A program made the position numbers and the translations under genes. 52,134 nucleotides of DNA from contig CAYSPU010000003.1 in assembly GCA_964432995.1 (NCBI GenBank), forward strand, positions 1-52,134, given 5' to 3'. The notes under the pieces were generated by a model, which was not told the origin of the DNA, did no database searches, and saw nothing but the letters and a program-made list of their open reading frames with translations. The stretch's first letter is position 1; every line of letters starts with the position of its first letter. This DNA is from CAYSPU01 sp964432995. Its GTDB lineage: Bacteria > Verrucomicrobiota > Verrucomicrobiia > Limisphaerales > JAHDYP01. Of this stretch, positions 16,918 to 25,152 are shown piece after piece.

Positions 16918-17001
16918 CCGACCGGCGCGCGCGGGAAGCGGCCGAAAAACCAGTGGCGCGGGCGCGGGCCGCGTGTTACATCAGCCGGGGAATTCACTGA
17001 C

Positions 17002-17871
17002 ATGTCGTGGTTCTGGAAACGAGGAGCCCCGGAACAAGAAGCCCAGCCACCAGAGCCGGGGCAATTCGGCCCCTATTACCTGCAGGAGTTGATCAATAGC
17101 GGCGGCATGGCCGATATCTGGCTGGCCACCGACACCACGGGGAAGGCGTTCGCCCTCCGGCGGCTCCACCACAACCTCCGCTTCAATGTCGCCGCCAAAC
17201 GCCGTTTCGTCCGCGGATGCGACATCCTGTCGAAGATTCACAGCCATCAGTTCGTCATCGGCTACGAAGGCCACGGCAGGATCGAGGGCGACCTCTATCT
17301 CCTCATGGAATACGTCGAGGGCGAGAACCTGAAACTCCTCAGCGCCCGCAACGATCCCGTCCTGACCGACAGTATCAGCCAGGTGCTGATCGACATGGCG
17401 CAGGGGCTGGAGCATGTCCACGAGAGCGGCTACATGCACCTCGACTTCAAGCCGGAGAACGTCCTCCTCAGCCGCAACGCCAGCCTGCGGCTGGTCGATT
17501 TCGACATCGCCCAGCCGCGTCCCGAGTTCCCAAAGAAAATGTCCGAGAACCCCGGCACGCCGGCCTACATGGCCCCCGAGCAGATCCGTCGCCAGCCCAT
17601 CGATCACCGCGTCGACATCTTCGCCTTCGGGGTGACGGCGTATGAACTTCTGACCGGACGCAAGCCGTTCCCCGGGGATACGCCGGAGGAGATTCTGCGC
17701 CGGCAATTCGATCGCACCACGGATTTTGCCACCCCGCGGGAGCTCAACGAGGACATCCCCGCAGGCCTGGAGCGGATCATCCTCAAGTGCATCGATGTCG
17801 CCCCGGACAAGCGCTATCCCTTCATGAGCGTGCTCGTCCGCGACCTCGAAGCCGCGCTGTACGTCAAGTAG
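17002..17871 (+). CDS. Atypical Ser/Thr protein kinase (Hanks type, altered active-site motifs)
   Basis: A 289-residue soluble protein made almost only of a kinase domain. The Gly-rich loop is NSGGMADIW. The expected VAIK lysine is replaced by Arg53 in AFALRRL. The catalytic loop reads YMHLDFKPENVLL (His146, Leu in place of the usual Arg, Asp148, Lys150, Asn153), so the catalytic Asp and Asn remain. The metal-binding motif is DFD (166-168) instead of DFG. The activation segment ends in GTPAYMAPEQ and the C-lobe has VDIFAFGVTAYELLTGRKPF. No transmembrane helix or sensor domain is present. It may be a weak kinase, or a pseudokinase that binds partners. It lies upstream of Sua5 and the Hsp70 operon, without tight linkage. 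Confidence 0.9.
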   Translation: MSWFWKRGAPEQEAQPPEPGQFGPYYLQELINSGGMADIWLATDTTGKAFALRRLHHNLRFNVAAKRRFVRGCDILSKIHSHQFVIGYEGHGRIEGDLYLLMEYVEGENLKLLSARNDPVLTDSISQVLIDMAQGLEHVHESGYMHLDFKPENVLLSRNASLRLVDFDIAQPRPEFPKKMSENPGTPAYMAPEQIRRQPIDHRVDIFAFGVTAYELLTGRKPFPGDTPEEILRRQFDRTTDFATPRELNEDIPAGLERIILKCIDVAPDKRYPFMSVLVRDLEAALYVK

Positions 17872-18058
17872 CCGGCTCATCCCCGTCCGCCGCGCGAGAC
17901 GGGAACGGAAGCGCGCGAAGATCCGCAAGGTGGCGGAAGGGCTTGGGATCGGACGGCCGTGCGGCTGCGTCGAGTGGAAGAAGGATGAACAACAAAGAAA
18001 CGAAGGCGCAAAGGTCCCGGCTTTGCGGATCTTCGCGGCCTGTTGAAATCGTCACCGC

Positions 18059-19099
18059 TCAGCGCGTGGCCGCCCGCCGGAGTCGGTCCGCAATCCCGAG
18101 CCACTCGGGTGTCTCCGGCACCGCTTCCGCCACGATCCACTCCACCCCGGCCGCGTCGCACCGATGCAACGTCGCATACAGCGCCCGCCCGAAGGCCGTG
18201 GCATCGTGCGGCAGAACACTCACCCCACGAACGAAGCGCGGCTCGGGAATCACCCGATGCGCCAGGACCCACGTTCGCTCCGGCACCGCGCCCAACTCCT
18301 TCAGCGCGGACGCCAACTGCGTCGGGCGTCTCCACGGGACGACGGCCAGCCGCGCCCGTGGTGCGTAGTGTCGTTCAAGCAAGCCGGGACTCCTGGACAC
18401 GGCTCCGCGTCCGGCCCTCCGGCGGGCCAGCCGGCCCACCACCGCCCGGAGTGATTCCTCGTGGATCATTCCCGGTCGCAAGATCCGCGGCGGGCTCACC
18501 GTCAAGTCCAGCACCGTCGACTCGATACCGACCGGGCAAGGGCCTCCGTCGACAATGCAGGGGATCCGACCGGCCAGCCCCTGGCGCACATGCTCCGCCG
18601 TGGTTGGGGAAACCTCCGCCGACCGGTTCGCGCTCGGCGCGGCCAGCGGGAAACCGCAGGCTCGAATCACCGCCTGCATCACCGGATGGTTCGGGCACCG
18701 AACCGCCACCGTGTCGCCTCCCGCCGTGACCACGTCCGGAATCAGGCACGAGCGTCGCAAGACGAACGTGAGCGGCCCCGGCCAGAACGCCCGGGCGAGA
18801 TCCGCCGCCACTCGAGGCCATTCGGCCACGCAGGCGCGCGCCATGCGCAGCCCGTCGACGTGAACGATGATCGGGTTGTGGGCGGGGCGGCCTTTCGCGG
18901 TGAAAACCCGACGAACGGCCTCGGCGCTGCGGGCGTCGGCCGCCAGGCCATACACCGTCTCGGTGGGCAACGCCACCAACTCGCCGGCCCGCAACAAGGA
19001 AGCCGCCCGCCGAACCGCCGCCGCGCGTTGCGCGCGCGTCCGCGTCGGCAGGATTGCCGTCGGTACTTGCCGCCTGCGCTCCGCCATGCCGCCGGCCAT
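18059..19099 (-). CDS. L-threonylcarbamoyladenylate synthase (Sua5 type)
   Basis: Makes threonylcarbamoyl-AMP from Thr, bicarbonate and ATP for the t6A modification at position 37 of ANN-decoding tRNAs. The YrdC-like domain shows LPTETVYGLAADA, the KGRPAHNPIIVHV nucleotide/Thr site, LAAPSANRSAEVSPTT, and GIESTVLDLTVSPPRILRPGMI. The C-terminal Sua5 domain starts with SPGLLERHYAPRA, the conserved inter-domain loop, so this is the long (346-residue) Sua5 form. I chose ATG 19099 because GAGG lies five bases upstream; ATG 19087 is the alternative. The frame is open far upstream, but only into the repeat-rich spacer. Confidence 0.92.
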   Translation of the reverse strand: MAGGMAERRRQVPTAILPTRTRAQRAAAVRRAASLLRAGELVALPTETVYGLAADARSAEAVRRVFTAKGRPAHNPIIVHVDGLRMARACVAEWPRVAADLARAFWPGPLTFVLRRSCLIPDVVTAGGDTVAVRCPNHPVMQAVIRACGFPLAAPSANRSAEVSPTTAEHVRQGLAGRIPCIVDGGPCPVGIESTVLDLTVSPPRILRPGMIHEESLRAVVGRLARRRAGRGAVSRSPGLLERHYAPRARLAVVPWRRPTQLASALKELGAVPERTWVLAHRVIPEPRFVRGVSVLPHDATAFGRALYATLHRCDAAGVEWIVAEAVPETPEWLGIADRLRRAATR

Positions 19100-19314
19100 C
19101 GTAGCCTCGGCGTCGGTTGCCGGGCAAGCCGGTGCATGGCCCTCACGCACCTCGCGTGTCTGCGCCTGTTGGGAGCCGCCACTCGGAGTACTGGTGGGGC
19201 CCGGTTCCGTATCGCGCCGCCAGATGCAGGCCTCGGGCACAGTCGAGGATCCCCGTCTTCTGCGGCGGGTCGGAACGGCGGCGTCACGGCCGACTCGCCG
19301 ACGTGCCATTCTCC

Positions 19315-19340
19315 GGCGCCCTCGGAGAGGTCGCCCCGCC
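19315..19340 (-). repeat. Core of the inverted-repeat intergenic element, copy 3 (partial)
   Basis: In reverse complement it reads GGCGGGGCGACCTCTCCGAG followed by GGCGCC, matching the left ends at 4160 and 34310. A matching inverted right end is not clear here. Confidence 0.5.
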
Positions 19341-19425
19341 TTGTGTGCATGGCGCGCAAGGCAGGCTGCCCGGAAATGGACCGGGCGCGAACGGGCTTGG
19401 TGAAAGCAGTTTGAACTCCCCTTTT

Positions 19426-19551
19426 GTATGAGATCCCGCCGCCGAGGCGAGATCTTCCCGGAGCCGACAGAGCGCCCGTCCGCCGCGGCGAATCGTGCGC
19501 GTTGACGGGGGGCGACCGAACCCCCAGCGCCACATACGCGAGGATCCGGGG
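19426..19551. repeat. ~125-bp dispersed element, copy C
   Basis: Block order as in copies A and B: GTATGAGATCCCGCC, CGGAGCCGACAGAGCGCCCG, GACGGGGGGCGACCGAA, GCGAGGATCCGGG. Its stem has one substitution (GGCGAGAT). It ends 97 bp before the start of the helical-repeat gene of the chaperone operon. Confidence 0.85.
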
Positions 19552-19648
19552 CGCATTTCTGCACTGGGCTCATTTCTGCACTTGTTATCCAGCGGAGGTT
19601 TGGTTCGATTGCGGCTTGGTGCCGCCCGAAAGCACGGAACTTCCCGCG

Positions 19649-22240
19649 ATGAGCGCTGGTCCGCCGCCGACCGATCCGTTGGCAGGACCGGTGCGCGCCC
19701 ATCTGGCAGCCGGCTGCTGGCGCAAGGCGCGCGACGAGGCGAAACTGCTCTGCAAACGGGATCGTCACCGGTATCTGCCGCTGCTGATCGAGGCCAATGT
19801 CGGCCTGGCCCGCGACATGATCGCCCGGGGGCTGTTGGCCGAGGCGGAGCAGGTCCTCGCCTATCTTCGGACCATCGCCCCGGCGTCGGCGGTCGAGGCC
19901 GTCCACGAGGACCTGGCCTGCGCGCGGGGCGACCCGGACACCTTGCGCCGGCAGGCGCTGCGCCGGTTGGCCGAGCCGGACCGAAGCTGTACGGAGCCGG
20001 AGTGCATCCGGCTGGCGGATCATCTCGTCCTGGGCTTTGCCGCTGTCGGCGCGGAGCAGGCAGCGGCGCCGGCGCTGGCGGCAGAACTGCAGGCGTTGCT
20101 CGAGGCGCTGGCGTCGCTCTGCGCCCGGGATTACGAGGGGGCGCTCGAGTCCCTTCGGCCGCTGCCGCGGGATTCCGTGTTTGGCCACTGGAAGTTCTTC
20201 GTCAAGGGGCTGGTTGCGTTCTATCGGGGGGACCGGGTGGTGGCCCTCCGCTGTTTTGACAAGCTACCGGCGGGATCGGTCCCGGCGCAGGTGGCGGCCG
20301 GTTACCGTTTGCTGATCGCGGCGCCGGCGGGTCGGCGCCATCCGGCGAGCGAGGCGGAACTGGAGGTTGCCTGTCGGATCTTGGGTCAGCCGAGGTTGGC
20401 GACGGTCCTTCTGAACGCGGACCGGGCCTGGCGCAAGGGCCGGCACGTTGAGGCCTACGAGGGGCTGCGTCGCGCTGTGCCCGATTTCCCTTCTGTTGGG
20501 CCCGATCCACTTGGGGTCGTGAGCGAGTTTTGCTTCAATTCGCTTCATTCGTTGCCGGCGGCACAGGCGGATCGGCTCGGGGCATCGTTCGAGCGGCTCG
20601 GGTTCGAGCGCAAGGGGCGCAGCAAGACCGAACAGGCGCTCGCCCTGCGCGCGGTATGCCTCAACTTGGCCAAGGAGCTCGAGCCCCGGGTGCTGGATCG
20701 AAACTGGCGCGAGTACTTGGCGCTGTTGCGCCGAGTTCATGGTCCGAGCCCGCGCCGCGATTCCCTGGGCTACGCATGGTTGGGGGAACAACTGGCCCGC
20801 GAAGAGCAAGATGATTTCGGCCCCGTGCCGTTCTTCGCGCGCACTTCCCGGCAGCAGCCGACGCTCCGCTCCGGCGCATACGCCGTCGCCGCGCTGAAGA
20901 ATGCGGTCGAGGCGGACCCGGGCAACCTCGAGGCGCACCTCAAGCTCTGCGAGGTGTACGCTAAGCTCGGGCAGGCAGGAGAACGCAATCGGTTGTTGGA
21001 TCAGATGACGCGGCAGTTTCCGGACCGCAAGGAGGTCTTGCTCCTTGCCGGGCAGAACTGTCTCGATCGCGATGCGCTGAAGAAGGGCATCGGATACCTC
21101 GAACGCGCCCTGGCCTTGGACCGTTTGGATCCGGCGATTCCCGAGGCGCTGGTCGCAGGGCGGATTCAGCGAGCCGTTCAGCAATACCAGGGGGGCCGGA
21201 TCGAGTTGGCGCGCCAATCGTGGTCGGCTCTCGAGGAGTTCATCGTCGAGTCACCCGACAACCTGCTCCGCGGGCGGTGGGCGGTGGTTGGGAGGCAAGG
21301 CTTGCTCGAGAGTTTGTTCGGCGATGCCACGCTGGGGCAGACTCGAGTCGAGGAGGCACGCGCGGCCAGTCCCTCGCTTGAGGCTTTCCTGCTCCACCTG
21401 CACCTCGTGCAGCGGGTTTACGCCCCCACGCAGCGCGGCCGATGGCTCGAGGAGTTCACCGCCCAAATGCGTTCGGGCGCGCAGCTCGGTCGCGTCGCCG
21501 CGCTGTTCCGGATCCTCGAATACTGGAGACAGTTGCTGGGCAATCGGTGCCGACACGAGGAAGCCCAACTCGAAGCCTACGTGCGCGAAGCGCTCTCTCG
21601 ACTCTTCACCCGCGACGAAGCCGTGGCTGCGGTCATGGCAATCCCCGCGAACCTCGACGCCACGATCAGGCGCATCGCCGATCGCGTGATCAAGCAAGAT
21701 CCGAAGGACCCCTTCTTCCGGCTCTGCCTCCTGTTGAATGGTCCGGGCCTGTGCAGTGCCGCATCGGCCGAGGCCGTCGAGCAAGACCTGCGGTCCATCA
21801 TCGAGGAAGCCCAGCGCCGGGGTGACGATTCCACGGCCAGCGCCGCCCGGTCCACTCTGAACCGGCTGGACCGTCACCGGGTCCCCGGACCTGAGGCCGG
21901 GCTCGACCCCGAGGATTGGGGCGACGAGGAAGAGGACGATGACTCTGAACCGGCCGGATGGGACGGGCCGTCGGGGCCACCGTCGCCGGCCGTCATGGCC
22001 CAGTTTGAGCAAGTTGCCGAGCTGATCGCCGAAGCCACCCCCGGCCAAATCAAGGAACTGCGACGTCGGCCGCCACCCGGAATGCCGCGGGAGATCTGGG
22101 AGATGTTCATCCGACTCGCCCAGGCGGGAGGGCGGCCATCAGGGTCGCCACCCCCGCGACCGTGCCCGGCTGCACCGTGTCCGCCGCCGCCGCCACGCCC
22201 GCGACCTGATCCGCACAATCAACCCGAGTTACCGTTCTGA
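19649..22240 (+). CDS. Large helical-repeat (TPR-like) protein, first gene of Hsp70-type operon
   Basis: An 863-residue soluble protein rich in Ala, Leu and Arg, with many helix pairs of TPR character, clearest at ALKNAVEADPGNLEAHLKLCEVYAKLG and KGIGYLERALALDRLDPAIPEALV (residues ~415-500). No signal peptide, membrane helix or catalytic motif is visible. Near the C-terminus there is an acidic patch (DPEDWGDEEEDDD) and then a proline-rich tail (residues ~825-855). The start at ATG 19649 follows a repeat element; the open frame before it is repeat DNA. The J-like gene starts two bases after its stop, so it belongs to the operon with grpE-, dnaK- and zinc-ribbon genes. I infer a scaffold, client-binding or co-chaperone role; no known family is recognised. 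Confidence 0.8.
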   Translation: MSAGPPPTDPLAGPVRAHLAAGCWRKARDEAKLLCKRDRHRYLPLLIEANVGLARDMIARGLLAEAEQVLAYLRTIAPASAVEAVHEDLACARGDPDTLRRQALRRLAEPDRSCTEPECIRLADHLVLGFAAVGAEQAAAPALAAELQALLEALASLCARDYEGALESLRPLPRDSVFGHWKFFVKGLVAFYRGDRVVALRCFDKLPAGSVPAQVAAGYRLLIAAPAGRRHPASEAELEVACRILGQPRLATVLLNADRAWRKGRHVEAYEGLRRAVPDFPSVGPDPLGVVSEFCFNSLHSLPAAQADRLGASFERLGFERKGRSKTEQALALRAVCLNLAKELEPRVLDRNWREYLALLRRVHGPSPRRDSLGYAWLGEQLAREEQDDFGPVPFFARTSRQQPTLRSGAYAVAALKNAVEADPGNLEAHLKLCEVYAKLGQAGERNRLLDQMTRQFPDRKEVLLLAGQNCLDRDALKKGIGYLERALALDRLDPAIPEALVAGRIQRAVQQYQGGRIELARQSWSALEEFIVESPDNLLRGRWAVVGRQGLLESLFGDATLGQTRVEEARAASPSLEAFLLHLHLVQRVYAPTQRGRWLEEFTAQMRSGAQLGRVAALFRILEYWRQLLGNRCRHEEAQLEAYVREALSRLFTRDEAVAAVMAIPANLDATIRRIADRVIKQDPKDPFFRLCLLLNGPGLCSAASAEAVEQDLRSIIEEAQRRGDDSTASAARSTLNRLDRHRVPGPEAGLDPEDWGDEEEDDDSEPAGWDGPSGPPSPAVMAQFEQVAELIAEATPGQIKELRRRPPPGMPREIWEMFIRLAQAGGRPSGSPPPRPCPAAPCPPPPPRPRPDPHNQPELPF

Positions 22241-22242
22241 CC

Positions 22243-22548
22243 ATGAGTCCCTATCTCGTCCTGGGCGTGCCGCTCGAAGCCGATGATCGCGCTGTTCGCC
22301 AAGCCTATCTCGAGGCGATTCGAACCGCCACGCCGGAACACGATCCGCAACGATTCCAGGCCCTCACGACCGCCTACAGTCAGATCAAGGACGAATCCAG
22401 CCGGCATCGGCACACCCTGTTCGACACCACGGCGCCCGGGGAGTCGCCTCTGGACGCCTTCCTGGCCGCCGCTCCCCTCGTGCCGACTCCCGAGCCACCG
22501 ACCTTCAACGCCCTCAAGGAACTCCTCCGGTCCTGCGCCAAACAATGA
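22243..22548 (+). CDS. J-domain-like protein without canonical HPD motif
   Basis: A 101-residue protein. The first ~65 residues follow a J-domain layout: YLVLGVPLEADDRAVRQAYLEAIR (helices I-II, the YxxLGV opening is typical), a short loop, then RFQALTTAYSQIKDESSRHRHTLFD (helix III and the R/K-LFD end). The loop that should carry HPD reads PEHDPQRF, so the essential His-Pro-Asp order is lost or scrambled. The remaining tail is short and Pro-rich. It sits two bases after the TPR-like gene, and its stop overlaps the start of the GrpE gene (ATGA). HPD is what stimulates Hsp70 ATP hydrolysis in known systems, so this protein may dock the Hsp70 without stimulating it in the standard way. Confidence 0.8.
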   Translation: MSPYLVLGVPLEADDRAVRQAYLEAIRTATPEHDPQRFQALTTAYSQIKDESSRHRHTLFDTTAPGESPLDAFLAAAPLVPTPEPPTFNALKELLRSCAKQ

Positions 22549-23375
22549 ATCCCGAGCCGTCCCCCTCGTCTCTCCCGCGGTCCACCGAGCCCGACGCTCC
22601 GCCATCGCCCGAAGCCGCGCCCGCCCCAACGTCCGCTGAGGACACCGGCGCGGAAACGGACTACGCCGATTCCGAACAGGTAGGAACCGCGCCGCACGAC
22701 GCCGCATCGGAGCCTGCGGACTGGAAAGACGCCTTGCGCGCCGACTTCGAGCGCTGGATCGCGGCCCTGGACGCCCCCCCGGAGTTCGCTTCGGACGGCA
22801 TCGAGGAAACCGCCGCACCGGATCTCTACTCCTTCTTCGAAGAGCTGGCGATCCTCTCCGCCGAGTCGCGCAAGGCTAACCGTCGCTCGGCCGAAGCCAT
22901 CAGCCAATGGAGCGAGATCCTGGACCATTTCCAGGGCGACCTGAGCCAACTGCGCGCCTTGCTCGCGGAACGCCCCGGTCCGGAGTCGGAGACGCTGCCG
23001 CAGGCGCATTGCCTGGCGCTGGTCGATCTGCTTGACCGGACGCAACGCCTGACGGAGGCCTTTGGCCGCGCGCCCAGCCGGTCCTGGTGGTGGAACGACC
23101 GGGACTGGCGCCAAGCCTGGCAGACCCAACGCCGCGCGTTGGAGATTCTCCGCAGCCACCTTGAGGCCTTGCTTCAGAAAGAAGGCATCACCCGAATCGA
23201 AACGGTGGGCGCTCCGTTCGATCCCACCACGATGAGCGCGGTGGCGGTCGAACCGAATCCCCTCGCGCCGCCTCGGAGCGTTCTGCAGGAAGTCCTTCCC
23301 GGCTATGCCCGGCACGGAGCGGTGCTGCGGCTCGCCCAGGTGAAAGTCAGCTCGCGACATTCGGAATCCCCATGA
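22545..23375 (+). CDS. Divergent GrpE-type nucleotide exchange factor
   Basis: A 276-residue protein, longer than the ~200 residues of ordinary GrpE. The first ~75 residues are low-complexity and acidic/Pro-rich. Residues ~90-215 are helical with heptad-like spacing (FFEELAILSAESRKANRRSAEAI ... LVDLLDRTQRL), fitting the GrpE long coiled coil. The C-terminal beta domain is recognisable: RIETVGAPFDPTTMSAVAVE, then VLQEVLPGYARHGAVLRLAQVKVS, matching the GEPFDP ... GYxxxxxVLRxAxVxV signature. It would release ADP from the partner Hsp70. Start and stop overlap the neighbours by ATGA. The gene is specific to this operon rather than the housekeeping grpE, judging by divergence and context. Confidence 0.85.
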   Translation: MNPEPSPSSLPRSTEPDAPPSPEAAPAPTSAEDTGAETDYADSEQVGTAPHDAASEPADWKDALRADFERWIAALDAPPEFASDGIEETAAPDLYSFFEELAILSAESRKANRRSAEAISQWSEILDHFQGDLSQLRALLAERPGPESETLPQAHCLALVDLLDRTQRLTEAFGRAPSRSWWWNDRDWRQAWQTQRRALEILRSHLEALLQKEGITRIETVGAPFDPTTMSAVAVEPNPLAPPRSVLQEVLPGYARHGAVLRLAQVKVSSRHSESP

Positions 23376-25150
23376 AAGACCTGATTGTAGGCATCGATCT
23401 AGGCACCACCAGCCCGGCGCTGGCCGTCGTGGTCGACGGCGAGACGCGCGTCCTCCCCGTTCACGGCCAACCCACCCTGCCTTCGTGCGTCGGGCTGGAT
23501 GCCGACGGCAGACTCATCGTCGGTCAGGCTGCGCGCAACCAGTTGGTGGCTGCGCCCGAATCGACTATCCTGTCCGTCAAACGCCGGATGGGCGAAGACG
23601 CCAGCATCAGACTGGGCACCCGCGAGTTCTCGCCCGAGGAGATCTCGTCGTTCATCCTGCGGGAGTTGAAGGTCGAGGGGGAGAAGGTGCTCGGGCAGCC
23701 GATCGCGAAGGCGGTCATCACGGTCCCGGCATTCTTCAACGAACGCCAGCGCAAGGCCACCCGGGTTGCCGGCGAACTGGCCGGACTGGAAGTGGTCCGG
23801 ATCATCAACGAACCCACCGCTGCGGCGTTGGCCTATGGCGCCGGCGAGACCAAGGAGCACACCATGCTGGTCTACGACCTGGGCGGTGGCACCTTCGACG
23901 TCTCCCTGGTGCTCGTCGAACAGGGCGTCGTCGAGGTCAAAGCCAGCCACGGCGATACCCGCCTCGGCGGCGACGACTTTGACCAGTTGCTCGTCACCCA
24001 TGCCCTGAGCGAGTTCGAGCAACAGCATGCGCTCGACCTCCGCCAGACGCCGGCGGTCCTGCGCCGGCTCAAGCTCATCCTCGAACAGGCCAAATGCCGG
24101 CTGTCGGACGAACCCTACGTGCGCGTGCGCGAGGAGTACCTCGCCGGATCCCACCATCTCGAACTGGAAATCCAGCGGGACGACTACGAGCGGATGATCC
24201 GGCCGCTGCTCGACAAGACACTCACCTGCGTGCATCAGTCCCTGGCGGACGCCCACTTCACCCACAAAGACCTGGACAAGGTGATGCTCGTTGGGGGATC
24301 CACCCGCACGCCGCTGGTGCAGCAACTCCTGCGAGAACGCCTTGACCTCGAACCGCGGTGGGAGATCAGTCCCGACCTGATTGTGGCGATGGGCGCCGCC
24401 GTGCAGGGCGCCATCATCGGCGGGGCTTCGCGCCATTCGATCCTGGTGGACATCACCCCGCACACCTTCAGCACCGCCGTGGTCGATGCGAGCACTTACC
24501 CGCCGCGCCTGATTTGCAGCCCCATCATCCGCCGCAACACCCCGCTCCCGGCCAGCAAGTCCGAAGTCTATTTCACGATGACCGACGGGCAGGAAGCCAT
24601 CCACGTAACCGCTTACCAGGGCGAGAACCTCCTCCCGGAACAGAATACCCTGATCGGCGAATTCCAAGTGGAAGGCCTCCGCGATGTCCCCGCCGGCAAC
24701 CCGGTCGTCATCCACTTCCAACTCGACCTCAACGGCATGCTCCAGGTCACCGCCTCCGAAAAGAGCACGAGCCTCGCCCGGTCGGTCATCATGGATACTC
24801 GCCGCGCCCATCGTGCCCTCGATCTCGAGGAAGCCCGGCGCAACGTCGCTGCTCTCGTCGCGCCCGCCGAAAGCCCAAGCCCCGAGCCCGGCGCCGCCGC
24901 GGACCGAGCCCCTGGCGCCCCCCTTGCCTCCCCGGAAGAGCACATCGCTCCGGAAGGACTCCTGGCCACTGCCAAAGACCTGCGCAAACGCGGCGAGATC
25001 CTCCTGCAGAAGAACATCAGCCCCGATGACGCCGAGGAAATCCGCGCCCTCCTGCACCACAGCGCCACCGCGATCGCGAGCCGCGACTGGACCGCCTTGC
25101 GCGACAAGAACGACACCTTGTCCGATCTCATCTTCTACCTCGAGGACTGA
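23372..25150 (+). CDS. Hsp70 family chaperone (DnaK-like, divergent)
   Basis: A 592-residue Hsp70. The ATPase domain has the phosphate 1 motif IVGIDLGTTSPALAVV (ordinary DnaK has GTTNS), the KAVITVPAFFNERQR segment, INEPTAAALAYG, phosphate 2 YDLGGGTFDVSL and the adenosine motif VMLVGGSTRTPLVQ. The inter-domain linker region reads ILVDITPHTFSTAV instead of the usual LLLDVTPLSLG. The substrate domain is present to about residue 480; then a low-complexity stretch (PESPSPEPGAAADRAPG-like) leads to a short helical lid, and the DnaK C-terminal tail is absent. It overlaps the GrpE gene by four bases. It is probably a dedicated paralogue that works with the helical-repeat, J-like and zinc-ribbon proteins. 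Confidence 0.95.
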   Translation: MKDLIVGIDLGTTSPALAVVVDGETRVLPVHGQPTLPSCVGLDADGRLIVGQAARNQLVAAPESTILSVKRRMGEDASIRLGTREFSPEEISSFILRELKVEGEKVLGQPIAKAVITVPAFFNERQRKATRVAGELAGLEVVRIINEPTAAALAYGAGETKEHTMLVYDLGGGTFDVSLVLVEQGVVEVKASHGDTRLGGDDFDQLLVTHALSEFEQQHALDLRQTPAVLRRLKLILEQAKCRLSDEPYVRVREEYLAGSHHLELEIQRDDYERMIRPLLDKTLTCVHQSLADAHFTHKDLDKVMLVGGSTRTPLVQQLLRERLDLEPRWEISPDLIVAMGAAVQGAIIGGASRHSILVDITPHTFSTAVVDASTYPPRLICSPIIRRNTPLPASKSEVYFTMTDGQEAIHVTAYQGENLLPEQNTLIGEFQVEGLRDVPAGNPVVIHFQLDLNGMLQVTASEKSTSLARSVIMDTRRAHRALDLEEARRNVAALVAPAESPSPEPGAAADRAPGAPLASPEEHIAPEGLLATAKDLRKRGEILLQKNISPDDAEEIRALLHHSATAIASRDWTALRDKNDTLSDLIFYLED

Positions 25151-25152
25151 CC

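Larger units (their letters stand above)
19100..19648. other. Divergent intergenic region with two repeat elements
   Basis: A 549-bp space between Sua5 (minus) and the helical-repeat gene (plus). It holds the isolated core of the inverted-repeat element (19315-19340) and the ~125-bp element copy C (19426-19551). The plus-strand frame is open from 19424, but residues before ATG 19649 are the translation of the repeat, so I do not count them as protein. Confidence 0.6.

Noticed and set aside
19424..19648. N-terminal extension of the helical-repeat protein
   Set aside because: It is the translation of the ~125-bp repeat element; the same peptide-like patterns appear at the other copies.
18059..20188. 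709-codon minus-strand frame
   Set aside because: Only the part from 19099 down matches Sua5; the upstream part crosses repeat elements and the opposite-strand helical-repeat gene.
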